A stretch of DNA of 64,000 nt from Marthasterias glacialis (Eukaryota; Echinodermata; Asteroidea; Forcipulatida; Asteriidae). The DNA lies in assembly GCA_911728455.2 (NCBI GenBank), contig OU452238.1, positions 12,038,065 to 12,102,064 on the forward strand. The letters run 5' to 3'. Both the position numbers and the translations under genes were made by a program. The notes below the pieces were generated by a model. It worked only from the letters and a program-made list of their open reading frames with translations, was not told the DNA's origin and did no database searches. This document shows positions 45,933 through 57,980 of the stretch, in pieces; the stretch's first letter is position 1, and every line of letters starts with the position of its first letter.

Positions 45933-48900
45933 GGTTATCGGGCTTTACCGATCTGGAGCTTGCCATCCAAAGGCTTTCTCCTTACAAGGAGGAGGGATTT
46001 AGTATAATCACCCACATGTGGTCAAAGTAATCATTGGTTCAAAAGGGAGAAAGACCAACTTGTACACAAACTGTGTTTAGATGTAGAGTGGCTTCAAATG
46101 AATCGCTCATTGTAACATGCTCACAATAATTACAGCCCAACGTTGTAGTAATATTAACATCGCACAGACTATGTCAGCCAATCTGTCAGACTTGTAGTGT
46201 ACATCATTTCTTTACGAGCAATCATGGAAAGCCTTTATTCAATACATCAATGAATGCATCCCCATTGAAACCTGACGTAGAAGGCAAGTGCTCATTATTT
46301 TAACGACTTGCTCGAAAGGCCGAAGCTTTCACATATAACTGAATTGGTGTAAAAGCAACGTGCAGTTTTGTATTTATTTATTCTATCAACAAGTTGAAGC
46401 TTTTCCCTCCCTCTTCCGATTGTCAGGTGCCACGGTTCCAAGGCAACTAACAAAACTTGCCTTATTTTGATGCAATTCTGCAAACATGGTGGCTAGCGTT
46501 CGGGGAAACAAAGACGAGTTGATGATGTCAGTTTGTAGTCATCGTACAGAAACCTTGGCCTCGCTGACGTTGTATAGTTGATGCCTGGTAGGGACATTTT
46601 ATAGCCGCCGAGGGCATTCAGTATCGATCCAGGGTTCCAATGTTCCAATCGCTGTTACGGGCAGCGGATCTTATTTACAATTTTGAGCTGCAAACCTTAG
46701 CCAAAAAGAAATATATAGAAAATCTGTGGATAAGTTAATACGTGGGATTTATATGGGATCAATATCTAGGTCATGTTATCAAAAAAGGCCACGAAAGAAG
46801 TTCATAACGGTCATGATTGTGTGGAAATGTGTGATGTCTTGAGCTTGCAACGTAGAAAATATTGAGTTTTAGGCACATATTTTTTTTGTTTTTTTAGTTT
46901 GAGGAGAAGTTACAACAAAACAAAACTTGTAGGCGGAATCATACCACCACTCTATACAACTATCTTCTGGTTTCTTTTGGCCAATACCCCAATCGGCTTT
47001 CGGATGAAAACAAGCGACAATTTTCGAATTCCGAACCATTTTTACCCGTATCTTAAGCTTCTAAACAATCAAACATGTCATGTTTAATTATCTAATTATT
47101 TATTCGAAAACTCATAAATGCTCATAAAAAAGTGGTTAGTAGAATGACATAGGCCTAATCTAAAATCCCTGCTCGTATTTGCGTACAAACTTCATGATTG
47201 TTGTGAACAATGTTTTCCACTTGATATGTCTTAAAGCATAAGAAATCCTTGATCAATAAATGCAGCTGTTAGTTAAAAACGCAGTTAACCAATCACTACA
47301 CGTTCGCATGTACCCGTCTTCTCAGGTCGAAAACATATTATAGAGTAACCTTGTTTTATGTTTTTGTGTGAAACAAACAAATTCGAACTTTCAATTCATT
47401 TTGAAGACCAACTTTAGGTAGAAAATGAATCAAAGGATGATACATGAGACTTGGGCTAATGCGTTTCCTTTTTATTGCATTATAGACAGTCATTAAGACA
47501 AGTATTGGTCATTGTCAGTCAGTGCCTTTGCATATTGATCAATAAGTCCTGTCTTTCAGTGCTGCAGAATCTTCAAATTAAAATGGATGTCTACCCCGCA
47601 CAAGACTAAGATTGGGTGATTAATATTAATGAGAGTTGTTTCTAAAGCGACTCGTCACCGTTTTCACGAAGAGCCTCTTGTGTCCAAAAAGGTGATATCT
47701 TTCGAATCTTGTTGTGTTAAGGTTTTGTTTTTTCCTCGATGTTTTCTCCCTAAGTGCGATGTTGTACCATCCTGATTAGTCTATATTGACCACAAAAATA
47801 ACACTTAGACAGTTATTCATAAATGCCCAATACAGTTTGTGCATTCCTATCGGTTAAAAGGGATTGACCGTGCGTACCTGGTATTAAACGGTTGATAAAG
47901 TCATTAAGACTTGGCTGGAGCTGTTTAAGACCGGTAATTTTAGTCTGGTTTCCTGCTTTGATACCATAACACTAGAAAACAGAAGAGGTGCGAAACAGAC
48001 CTGAAACAAGCCGGGCTCCTGAACGTACATCAATCACCATTGCAAAGCGAGCAAGGTGTGTTGTCTCGTTCTCTGATTTTGAGGACAATTTACCTCTTAA
48101 CAGTAAAGGAGCATTTATGACTGGTGACTCGGTCTTAATCAGCCGTTTAAAAGCTTACATAGTGTCGCGGCCGTCCCCAGCCATGTACCTCAATATAGCC
48201 CAAGACCTAATGAAGTCCAAAGCCTGTACCTATATCCTGATATCAGAATGAAGCTGGGCCTTAACTAGCCTGAATCGTTACCTGTTTTAGCCCTGGCTAC
48301 GTTTAGGCGCTTGTTTTGGTATTATTGGGTACAGAGTTTGGGCTACATTTAGGTGCCGCAATGAATCTTAATATACCTCGCAGTCGGTTTTTTTTTAATG
48401 TTGTTTATTATTTGTTGTTTTGTAATTTTGTTTCATTGCTGCTCATAATCATCATACATTTTCAGCTTGTAAGTAAGTAATAGAAGTAATAGTTATCTCG
48501 CGTCATGCGATTTTAACTAGAATTACCATCCAATTTAACTAAAATCGCACTTTAATAAGCCGTGCAATTTTGATTTCAAAAATGGTGTTGTAATTTCACG
48601 GACATACCACCCCATTTGCGCCCAGTGTCTTTCCTTCATTAGAAAAATAACAAATTGTGTGATGAGACTAAACTATAATCTGCCAGTTTGAAAAAAAATT
48701 GAAAAATGATTGTGAGCTCCCTGTTATACGTTTGTTCTTTTCCACGAAAGTGTAAAGTTTAGTGGACAGTAAAGACTTTCACACAACGTGAACCAACACA
48801 AGCATTGTTCGATCTGGGATGAGTTAACTTAAGTACTCAACACTTCACTGCCCTTTCACCAGTCGCGCTTCTGTCATGGTCTAAGTGCCTAAATATGGGC

Positions 48901-49689
48901 ACTTTTACAATAATGTTTTCTTAGCAAGTACCAGACAATTATGCACTTCTTCCTTCACACCACGCATATCTTGAAAAGGTGATTTTTCAAAAAGATATTT
49001 ACGGGTGGCGCGGCGCCACAATGGAGGTCGGTATCGACAGATCTGTCGACTTTATATCTCCGGGCAACAGCACTGATCTACACCCGGGAGTTGTTTGAAT
49101 CCTCTTGCGTGGATACGACAGCACTACAGAAGTACGTGTTAGAAAGAAATTGGAAGGGCCTTGGCAATTGACGAAGCGACAACGCGCCCACGCATAAGAG
49201 AATGGTCACCCATCTTAAAAACAAACGTTTCGCTGAGATAGAGAGCTAACTTGACGTAGCCGTCATACGCCTTTGTTTGATACAGACATGTCTTTCATCG
49301 TCAGAAGTAACTTTTTATGTTGCCAAAAGTTCAAAATGTGATGGTGTGTTGCAATAAGTACCAGTACTTCTTGGAAATAGTTGTAATTGAGATAATAAGC
49401 AACAGATGAAATAACAATCTAAAAATATGTTTTTCCACATCCGTTTAGAAAACAAACCTGTACTCGGGGGTGAAATAAATCGAACTGATGTGAATCTCTG
49501 TCCATCTTCACAAAACTCAGTTTAAAGACAAGAGAGCAAAATAAACTACAAATTAAATAAAATACAAACAAATAAAACGGTCCACTAAGGGAGTGTAAGT
49601 CCTGCAGTTACGATTGTTATTAGTGTGTTTATAAAATGATTATTGTCATGTTGTAACTCTGATTGGTTATTAGCCTTCCTTTTGTCTCT
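45933..49689. other. No gene seen
   Basis: About 3.8 kb of non-coding sequence. It contains the repeat fragment at 47816-47862 that resembles 9558-9604. The word CGTTTTCACGAAGAG at 47658-47672 recurs near 57756. No exon is supported. Confidence 0.4.
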
Positions 49690-49985
49690 AATGTATTTGC
49701 TTTAATTGACTGTAGATTCCCCGATTATTTCTGGATCCCTCCCCCAAATTCTCTAATCCTTTTTTTCTACAGATGGATCTGTTTTTGTGTTTGTGCTTGT
49801 AATGTATTTGCTGTGATTGGCTTTAATTTCCCCAATTATTTCTGGATCCCTTCCCTAAATTCCCTAATCCTTTTTTGTACAAATGGTTCTGTTTTCGTGT
49901 CTGTGCTTGTTTATTATGCCTCTGACGAAGATCTGGCTGAGATCGAAAGCTAAGGCCGTACCTATACTAGTTTTATATATAATTT
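49690..49985 (+). mobile_element. Penelope-like 3'-end remnant with 111-bp tandem duplication
   Basis: AATGTATTTGCT..GTGCTTGT (49690-49800) is repeated at 49801-49911, then follows CTCTGACGAAGATC..CTAGTTTTATATA as at the end of the element at 36590. Within each unit, ATGGWTCTGTTTT and GTGCTTGT correspond to 36479-36504. Only the 3' UTR is present and no coding remains. Frame 49663-49953 is a by-product. Confidence 0.75.
49922..49959 (+). ncRNA. Hammerhead-ribozyme-like motif
   Basis: CTGACGA, one A, perfect stem GATCT/AGATC around GGCTG, GAAA, GCTAAGGCCGTA. Compared with 36514, the stem bases differ (GGTCC/GGATC) but pairing is kept, which argues that structure is under selection in the parent element. 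Activity is untested. Confidence 0.5.
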
Positions 49986-52941
49986 ATGTATTTCTGTTTT
50001 AGTTTGACTGATAATAAGATCGTTCAGTTCCCGGTGCCCAGAGAAAAGTCGAGGAAACAGCGTTTAACAACAAAACGACGTGAAGAAAACACCGTTGATT
50101 ATTTCAGTTACCGCAACCGAAAACGAACATGCTCACAATCACTGACATCATATAAACTTGTTTTCGTTGCTAAGAAAAAAAACGAAAAAAAAAAAAACAG
50201 CATCAACAAGAGGATTGATTTTTGTTTTCTCCTGAAAAACAATGGTGTATTTTTCCTTTTGACTATCCGACCTGTAGGGTAGATTGTGAAATGGCCTTTT
50301 ACGATGTCCATTAGTGTGTAACAAACTAAACGAGTCAGCAAAAACCTAGCGCGTTCGGCTACGTCTTCCCTAGGGTGCCGCCTTGTATTTTACTGCGATA
50401 GTAGGGGTACGACGTGCCTTGACTGAAAGAGTGACCCGCTGAAACGCATCGTTACGGCTGTTGACGTAAAGATGTGCAGTTTTCTAAATCCACAGAAATA
50501 TTCCGGTCACGAAGTACTGAGTTGGTTTATCATTCGACGCTGGGGGTAATGGAATATTTATGCGCACTCTAAACTTACATTCCAAGGTCATATTTCCAAG
50601 TGTAGTGGTTTATGGGGGACTCTTCAATACCACACTAAATTAATTAGCTGGAAATTAAAAGCTCGTGCCTGAGGGGGTGTTAGCTCAGTTCAATTGTGAA
50701 ATCGATCCTGTTTTTAAATGTAGATCTTGATAACATTGGTGAATGATGTTGACATAAATGCACGATAAGCAAATCACTGAAGATTGGAAGTTCAAAATAA
50801 TATCAATTGCCAATAATCTATTTGCGAGTAAAATTTTGAATAATGGCATTTGTCACAAGACTAAAGACGCTGTTTCTACCTTACATGGTTCGGGGCAAGC
50901 TTTTGTATAGCAACCTCCAGTTGGGCAAAGCCTGGTATCAATGTGCCATATCATTCATTCAGAATTGTGTGTGTTTACAGCCTCTTACGGAACTGCGCAA
51001 AACCTTTTTCCTGAACCATGTGAAAATGGTCTTTTGTCTGAGGCAATCAAATGTAAGCGGTCGCTTGTGACTAAGAAAGTCATTGTAACAAATACATATA
51101 CCACGATATTTAGCTTAATGTGAAAAATGTTTTACAGGCATCAGTTCCAGGCAATCTCCAATAAGAAAGGTATTCACATTTCAATATTCACATAATTTTC
51201 TTGAGGACACCACCAGAAAAATAACTTCTGTACTACCAAAGTGTTCCTTTTTCAAGCAGTGCAGTTGGTTGACCTGTGTGATTAGACCCTAAGATTCATG
51301 CAGTTTGTCATCTTTTATCGTATGCTTTAGCTGTTGTTGCTGTTCTGCAATTGAAATCAAGTTAGCCAAGCAAGACGTTTGCGTGATAACATGACTATAA
51401 TGCATTAAGAACACGATGACTATAGACCTGTAAAGGTTTCAAGTGTACCGTCACAAAGGTATTTTCTTTGAAAACAAAATTAGCGGGTTAGCGGTACTGC
51501 TGCATTTGCCTTTCATTATCCGGTAGAGGGCGTATTTGATCAAAAGGGATGTTTTCCTCATCACATCAAATCAACGTAGGTGTGGACAGCATCATCCATA
51601 TTGTGTTTATTCATTTGCAGTATCTTCGGTGTGATCAGAGACATCGCTTGTTGCTCATACTCCCCGTATTGACTGGAGATGTGAACTGACACAGTACAGT
51701 TTCCAAAACAGTACACTTACGAATTTTCTTCAACAAACTGTCAATGCTCACATTCCTAGTGCTTGTCTTTTACGGGATAATGCACACTGAGAACCCCACA
51801 ACCGAAACTGGACCACCTGCTGTTATTTAGAAAAATGTTGTAATTGCAGGCTCTCGGTCAGAAACACCGTGTTCATTCAAAGCCAGTCTTTAAAACATCT
51901 CGGGTCAGATATGACCTGGATTCGTGTCTCAGGGGGTAGACCTATTTCTGGGTCAACATGACCGCTTTTTGGTTTAGAAAAATCATCATTTTGAGTCAGA
52001 TAGAAGATTTTTTTTATCAGGGTTCCTGGACAGTGTTGGTAGATAGGTTAAGTCCAAACCTGGGGGTTGGAGGGGCGGACTCACTGTAGCCCTGATCCTT
52101 GTCAGAACCCAGGGCTTTTTGAAGAGAGATACTTGCTCGTTTCATTTTATTTTTTTATTATTATTATTTTTAATAGCTTTAATGCGCCTAATTTTCCTGG
52201 TGAACTTCGTATTTTCGGTCATCTCTGTGTTAGGTTCAGGGCATTAAACTTTGTGAAAAATCCACGAACTAAAAAGGTTGTGTTCTTGTTTCTCACGATT
52301 ATTGGAAGACCCGAATGCTGCTCAGGTTTTTAAATTGACATAATACTAGGTTCGTTTATGCAATAAAGCGGATAACATGTCTGAACGGTGGCTTATCTGA
52401 GCTGTGTTGTTGGATTTTCTCGCAATCTAGTGACAGACTAAACCATAAAAGATCGTATCGCTAGAGAACTTAAAGGTTTGCAGAGAGCCTTAAGTGACAC
52501 TTAGATGATATCTTACACTGTCCGGTGCTTTTATTATTAAAAGGAGGGAAAAAACACACGTCTTTTCCAGCCAAAGGATGTTGATGTAAAAGTGAAAGAA
52601 GTTCATTTTCCATGAAGATACGATCTATCTGGTACTGTATCACACGCGTCAGGTAGATTACCAACTTTTGTAACCGTTTAGTCACACCAAATTGGTCTGA
52701 ATTCAAGGAAGATATCATATCATTCAGTTGTCATTTCCAGCTCGTTGGTATTTCGTGTCATAACAGATTACAAGGCCCGTTGCTATTGGATACTTGTACA
52801 TCAGTTATTGCTGGCTGATGTACTGTCTACCTCAGACGGCGCGTGATGGTGAGTTGTTGATGAAAGATGTGCAGTTCTGCTCAGAACATCCCACACGAGT
52901 TGTCGTCTTTGCTTGTCACGCCGCTCTGCAGACTCCTCGGT
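49986..52941. other. No gene seen
   Basis: About 3 kb of non-coding sequence, with A-rich runs at 50176-50199. The frames listed by simple translation have no domain. An ATG followed by GTGAGT lies at 52847-52855. Confidence 0.4.
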
Positions 52942-52942
52942 G

Positions 52943-53342
52943 TATATAAAAGAGACGCAACTTGTCTGTGATCATTTTAGTGGGTTTTCTCTATGCCGCC
53001 ATCTTGGCTTACACTTACAATCAAATCGTGCGTTGGATGCGAGATGATTTAAGTACTAGTTTTAGTCGCATTTCTTCAGTGTGGGTTTACTTAACATGTA
53101 AATCCCTTCCTTATCATTGTGTTGCAATTTACAACGAAGCTGGGGAATGTGAGTCACCCACCAAAGCTTAACCGGATCCCGCGTAAGGAGTTGTCCACGT
53201 AGTTCATCGTGTGATTCTACTTTCTACTAAAGATAGCACCAGTTTTCAACCTGTTGTACCACTGTAGTATACTGCATTCATGGGTTCTCCGATTGCTCAG
53301 TTCATCCAAAACTAAGCGTTTGTGACTTTATATTGGGTTCAG
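52943..53342 (+). promoter_or_regulatory. Possible core promoter and untranslated first exon
   Basis: TATATAAAAG at 52943-52952 matches a TATA box well, and a start site would lie near 52972. At 53340 the sequence reads CAG followed by GTAAGTTGAG, a near-perfect splice donor, so 52972-53342 could be a first exon. If joined to the exon at 56260, the only usable phase has a stop (TAA) nine codons before the junction and no ATG after it, so this would be untranslated leader. It contains several short upstream ATGs. No independent support. Confidence 0.25.
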
Positions 53343-55077
53343 GTAAGTTGAGACAATAAATACCAACATACAAAAAATGTGACATTTGCAAAGCAATAAC
53401 TTATAAAAGCGAAAATGTACGAACGTAAAAAAGAGAGACATTCGTAACCTTAAAATGTTAAAAAAACTTTGTATTGTATAACAAATTTAATAAACTGGGT
53501 AATTCTTGGGTGGTGTGATGGGCGTGATCATGTGCACAACAACAGTGGACAAACCCTCGCTTAAAAAAAACTCGAGAATGACATCTTGATAGCATATGAC
53601 TTGAAAGAAGCACAGTCCGTAGTGTCCTTTTCCCACTGATTTAATTCATAACAAAATAATGACGCCCAAATTTATTTTACGAACTTTAAAAATCCATTAG
53701 ATAGATAGCAGCGGAATGGTTCGTGGCAATGAACGGGTTGTGGCTGAGCGTCGTTGGTCTTCATCCCGTATACCCGCCAAGCGGATTACAACGAAACCAT
53801 GTTTATAGTTGCCAAAATAGGACCCAATGAACAAATGACGACCTTTAAAAACGTGATACTTAAAACTTCGTATAAAGCCATGAACCATCTTAGACATACA
53901 GCGTGGATTTTGCATCTTTAACGCTGGTAGGAGTGTAGCATTCTTCTGGTTCCTATTCCCCTCAAACCGGTTCCGCGTGAGCCACACTTGGCTTTAATGT
54001 TATTTCTCACTGGTCCCCACAGGCTGGTTACGATACTGTTTGTGTTTGAAACAACGAAATACAAAAAGTCGTGATTGTAAAAACAACAGGGGAGAATTTG
54101 AAGACGCCTTAGAAAGCAGTAGACGATCGTAGCTCTCTTAATTGAACAGCTGACGTGAAAAACAACTCATGCTTAAACAAATTATCTGTTTAGTTGTCGA
54201 GAAAACATCGTTCTAAAAGGATAGAACAAAGAAGTCAGTCAACGCAAGGGATGGGATTATTATTTAAGGAACCTGCCGTGAAAAATCCAACGTTCGCTTG
54301 TGAAAAAAACAAGTTGCTTTTTTTCATATTTTGGACAGTACATTCTACGATTGCTTATTTTTGCCAATTCCCATACACTATTAATCCGAGCAACTCGTGC
54401 ATGGTGGTTTGCACCATGCGCTCCCATGGGTAATTGATCTCGCCGCGCCATTTTTTATTTTTTTTTTTTTTTTCGGTACCGAGGTTGGCTTGATCAAAAC
54501 CCCTGGAATTGTGACAAGAAACTGTGCCATAATTTGGGAGATTTTAATTAGTCCTTAGACCTATCCACTCGACGCGCCGCTCAATATGGTATCCCGCAAA
54601 AGTGGCATCATTAATCATAGAGCAACTGGTCCCCTCTCATTCTTCTTTGATTTGTGACCTGTCTAACTGTATGAAGTTTATGGTATCACGTCAAAATATT
54701 TGCATTTTGCAACGCGCCAGCGCGTTTTGACACGTGCTTACCAAGCGCCCTATGGCGCTCAAATGTGTTTAACATGCTTGCCCGCATAGCATGCATAGCA
54801 GTCAGTTTTGGGAGCCAATCACCATTGTTTTTGGTGTTTCCATTCCAGGGGTTAGAGACGAGAGGTATCGATACGGCGCGCTGCCCATGGTGGCGAGGTT
54901 TGGGTTTGCACCGTTGCAGCTGGCCACTGCACGTGCTTTGAATCCTCCATGCTGATTGGTAAATGCACGGCTGGCGCACTATTGTCGCGTCGCGCGCGCG
55001 TAAGGAGGCTGCAGCTACAGTGGTGTAAACCACCATGAACAAGCTGCTCGGATAAGTGTATACGAGTCGTTATTTAC
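53343..55077. other. No gene; CpG-rich patch at 54690-55020
   Basis: Non-coding. The 54690-55020 part is richer in GC and CpG than its surroundings (GCGCGCGCG at 54992-55000). Its 118-codon minus-strand frame shows no domain. It could be a small CpG-rich regulatory element or a repeat. Confidence 0.4.
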
Positions 55078-55240
55078 GGCGTTGTATAGCCGTAGATTTA
55101 CGTTATATCGCCATATTTTATTGCGTTGTATAGCCGTATTAATTGCATTGCAGCGTTAAATCACCATATTTATTTGCGTTAACGCAATAGTACGGCAATA
55201 TAACACATTAGTACGGCGATATAACTCAATACTATTATAT
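55078..55240. repeat. GTTGTATAGCCGTA repeat with inverted half
   Basis: GCGTTGTATAGCCGTA occurs at 55078 and 55123, each followed by GTTATATCGCCATATTTT- or GTTAAATCACCATATTTA-type sequence. Inverted versions (AGTACGGCAATATAAC, AGTACGGCGATATAAC) follow at 55190-55225, around the palindrome GCGTTAACGC. Confidence 0.65.
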
Positions 55241-55261
55241 TTATGTTTTGTTTTATGCCGT

Positions 55262-55585
55262 TTATTTATTTGTTTATTTATTTTATTTATTTATTTATTT
55301 ATTTCGTCTTCTTTAACCTGGGTAGCCCCATCAGTTTTCAATGACCTGTTCTCCCTGGGGGCAGTTAAAAACCAATGAGTTCTTAGGAATTGGCAAAAAT
55401 GAGCCACCGTAACTTTCCTCCCCAGTATTATAAACGCCAGTGTCGTTTTGAAACATTGCACAACGCTCCATGCTTCCTGATTCTCGCGGGGAAACTATTT
55501 CAAGTCGACCTAGGTGGAAATCAGAACATCGACCTTCTGCATGACTGAGCAAGATGTCTTATCCACTAAACCACTGAGCTTGTCT
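55262..55585 (-). mobile_element. tRNA-derived SINE-like repeat with (AAAT)n tail
   Basis: On the minus strand an A-box-like TGGTTTAGTGG followed by GGTCGATGTTCTGATTTCC (a decayed B box) lies at the 55500-55585 end. About 200 bp of body follows, and then an AAAT-type tail (TTTA units on +, 55260-55303). This is a different family from the (CAA)n SINE at 41.4 kb and the (AAT)n one at 23.5 kb. Confidence 0.5.
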
Positions 55586-56006
55586 GGCGACAAGATACCA
55601 TCTTAGGCATTGAGAAATAGAAAGGGGGTATTGTGTTCTCCAGAGATTCGGTTATTTTAGAAAAAGAATGTCGTAGTTCTCCAAACGTAAATAAAACATT
55701 CGGAATAAGTTTAAGCAATTATGACGTTTTAAGTAGGCTACAGCTTGAAAGCAGTGTGGCTACAGGTAAACACTTTGATGACAATCAATGTTGAATCAAC
55801 TTAAACTTGACAAATCAAATCTGAATTGTTTGTGGAGAAAGCTTAACAGTGTTCCGTATCCGGTTACTTGTGCGCGTGAAATTGACGTTTACGGTTTAAA
55901 CCGTAACTGGCCCGGTGCGGAATACATTCAAAACATACCGAGCTATAACGCTGGTATGTTCTCTCAATTTGAGGGAAACAACCGTGCGGCATTCACAATT
56001 TTATTT

Positions 56007-56040
56007 TAGTTAGTTAGTTAGTTTGTTAGTTAGTTAGTTG
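56007..56040. repeat. Short (TTAG)n microsatellite
   Basis: About eight TTAG-type units with one TTTG interruption. Confidence 0.85.
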
Positions 56041-56259
56041 CTATTGTATTCTTTATATTTTGTTTTTTAATTCAGAGTTGTGTGACACAAGAGGGCTTAT
56101 AACCGCACGGAACTGTTCGGGAAAAATGCGACAAAAGAGTCCCTTTAATAAGTAATATCCGACCAGGAGATGCTAACGTTACTTGATCCGTTTTACGTGT
56201 TCGTTTTTGCTCCATTCAAAAATGAATTACACTTCTGATGCCTTGTTTTTGTCTTGTAG

Positions 56260-56422
56260 GGTTCTCTGGTGGTAGTCTGGTTGCTGGTTTTGATCATGAA
56301 CTACGGGGCTACAGGTGCCAGTGCCCCGGACGATGAGGAATATTTCCAAGAGATGTTCCAGGAAAGAGCAATGGATTGTTACAGACGATACCAAAACGTC
56401 ACTTTACCTGGAGTAGATCCTA
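56260..56422 (+). CDS. Single exon: signal peptide plus start of a class B GPCR-like hormone-binding domain
   Basis: This 163-bp exon is bounded by an acceptor (TTTTTGTCTTGTAG before G at 56260) and a donor (CCTA/GTAAGTAT). Only one frame is open through it. The in-frame codon before the acceptor is TAG, so the protein must be spliced in from upstream. The 54 residues contain a hydrophobic core (SLVVVWLLVLIM), a likely signal-peptidase site after GASA, an acidic stretch (PDDEEYF), and then RAMDCYRRYQNVTLPGVDP with one Cys and an NVT glycosylation site. Secretin-family receptors of the calcitonin/CRF type have such an N-terminus, with a DCY or ECY helix opening the hormone-receptor domain and further exons following. 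The exon ends in phase 1. No further exon was found to 64000. An extracellular protein of another class cannot be excluded. Confidence 0.6.
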
Positions 56423-57980
56423 GTAAGTATACACATCACTAATGAGGGATGCCAACCAAACAAATAAACAGAACCCTAACATGCCAACGAACAAAGAAAG
56501 AAAGAGTTAGATTTGAAGCGCGTCCCCCAACAAACTTGGCAAGAAATAAAGTAAACAATGATGAACCTTCAAACCGCCTTCTTTGCAAACAAAGTAAATT
56601 CTTACTTTTCCGCAAATGTACCTCACACTTTGTGCCTTTAATATTGTGACCCAGTCGGCCCAATTGTAAACATGTCTTGTCAAGTGTCACATCGCAATAT
56701 AAAACCCGGAGCGTTCGACTCGGGTTGCAAACCCAGTTAACTTTTGTTGATCTTGTAAATTTCTTTCTCGATGAGCGTCGCCTCCCAATGTTTGAACCGG
56801 TTACATATTAGGGCGTGTGTTGTCCCATCGTGTGTTTTGTTGTTGTTGTTTTTTTGTTTTGTTTTGTTTTTTTGCGATACGTTGGTCAAGTTGGGAGGGA
56901 TGGACAGTTACGGGTCTTTCGGACCGAGTTTAACGTGGACTTAAACTCAAATAACGGACTAGTAAATCAGTCCGATCAAACTCTTTAGTTTCTCAATAAA
57001 CACATCATACAAACAACCCGTTCAGATTTTTGGGTCACATGTTATCGAGAGAATATTGATAAACGGTTTTGCCATGAAGTTTGTGCACGTTCACGTGGGG
57101 GCTGTTCGATTGTGGTGATTGTAATAAGCAACGCTGATTTGTGAGTTCATCAAAGGTTATGTTCTTCGCTTCGTCATATATTTCTCTGAAGGTAAGGTAC
57201 TGATGTGAACTTTATATTGAGTGAGGTTTTAGATTAAAACCAATCCCTTTTAGCTTTCAATTATTACCGACCGTGTACTTTGTCTTGAATTTTAAAGCAA
57301 ACGTATTATAGTACTGCCTTGATATCGCAGGATGCCACTATTTAGACACATCATTTGACGTCAAAATGCACTCTGGTGTAAACCAGTCTACCGATCGCCA
57401 CCCGTTGTTTATAACCGCCACTCATGTGGGAAATTGTAATATTCAACGCAGTTGACCCATGCAGTTATCATAAGTTATTAAGGGCCTTGTTGAATCGGGG
57501 TCAGGACGTGTTGGATTATGATCCGTGACTTGTAATAAAAAGCCCATCTCTTTGGCTCCACTCTTTCCATTCCACTGAATAGCAGCGATAAATGCACTCG
57601 GTAATCGAGGGACAGGGCATGCCAATGGCATGGTCGTGTACCCATCACCTTACGTACGTGCTAGCAATGTAGTGTAAGCCCATGGAATGCTCGCTATGGT
57701 GACCAGGCTGATTAAGTCTTCTTGCAGGGTAATTTGGTTTTCAAAAATTGTCATCGTTTTCACGAAGAGTCAATTTAGCCACTGCAGTCAAACTTTCGTG
57801 TTTGGAGAAAACCACGTTTGAAGTTATTTTTTTTTTGAAATCACTGTGGAGACTGTTTTCCAATTAAACATTTTACAAACCATGAAAAAGGGGACCTTAA
57901 ATCATGCAAATATGTTGTTATTTATATCGTAGTAATTTTAATTAATGAGTAATATACTGTTTGATATCATTTGTCTCTTC
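56423..57980 (+). other. Probable intron
   Basis: Follows the splice donor of the receptor-like exon. In-frame stop soon after the donor (TAA near 56441). No second exon with a hormone-receptor Cys/Trp pattern is seen. Confidence 0.45.

Noticed and set aside
49223..49305. Another hammerhead-like motif on the minus strand (CTGACGA..GCGAAACG)
   Set aside because: The two core parts are about 70 bases apart with no convincing stem between them; likely coincidence or too decayed to support.
52962..53171. 69-codon frame with a hydrophobic start
   Set aside because: It begins at TTG, not ATG, and overlaps the putative transcription start; no domain.
54686..55042. 118-codon minus-strand frame in a CpG-rich patch
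   Set aside because: The higher GC content lowers stop frequency; composition is R/A/H-rich with no motif.
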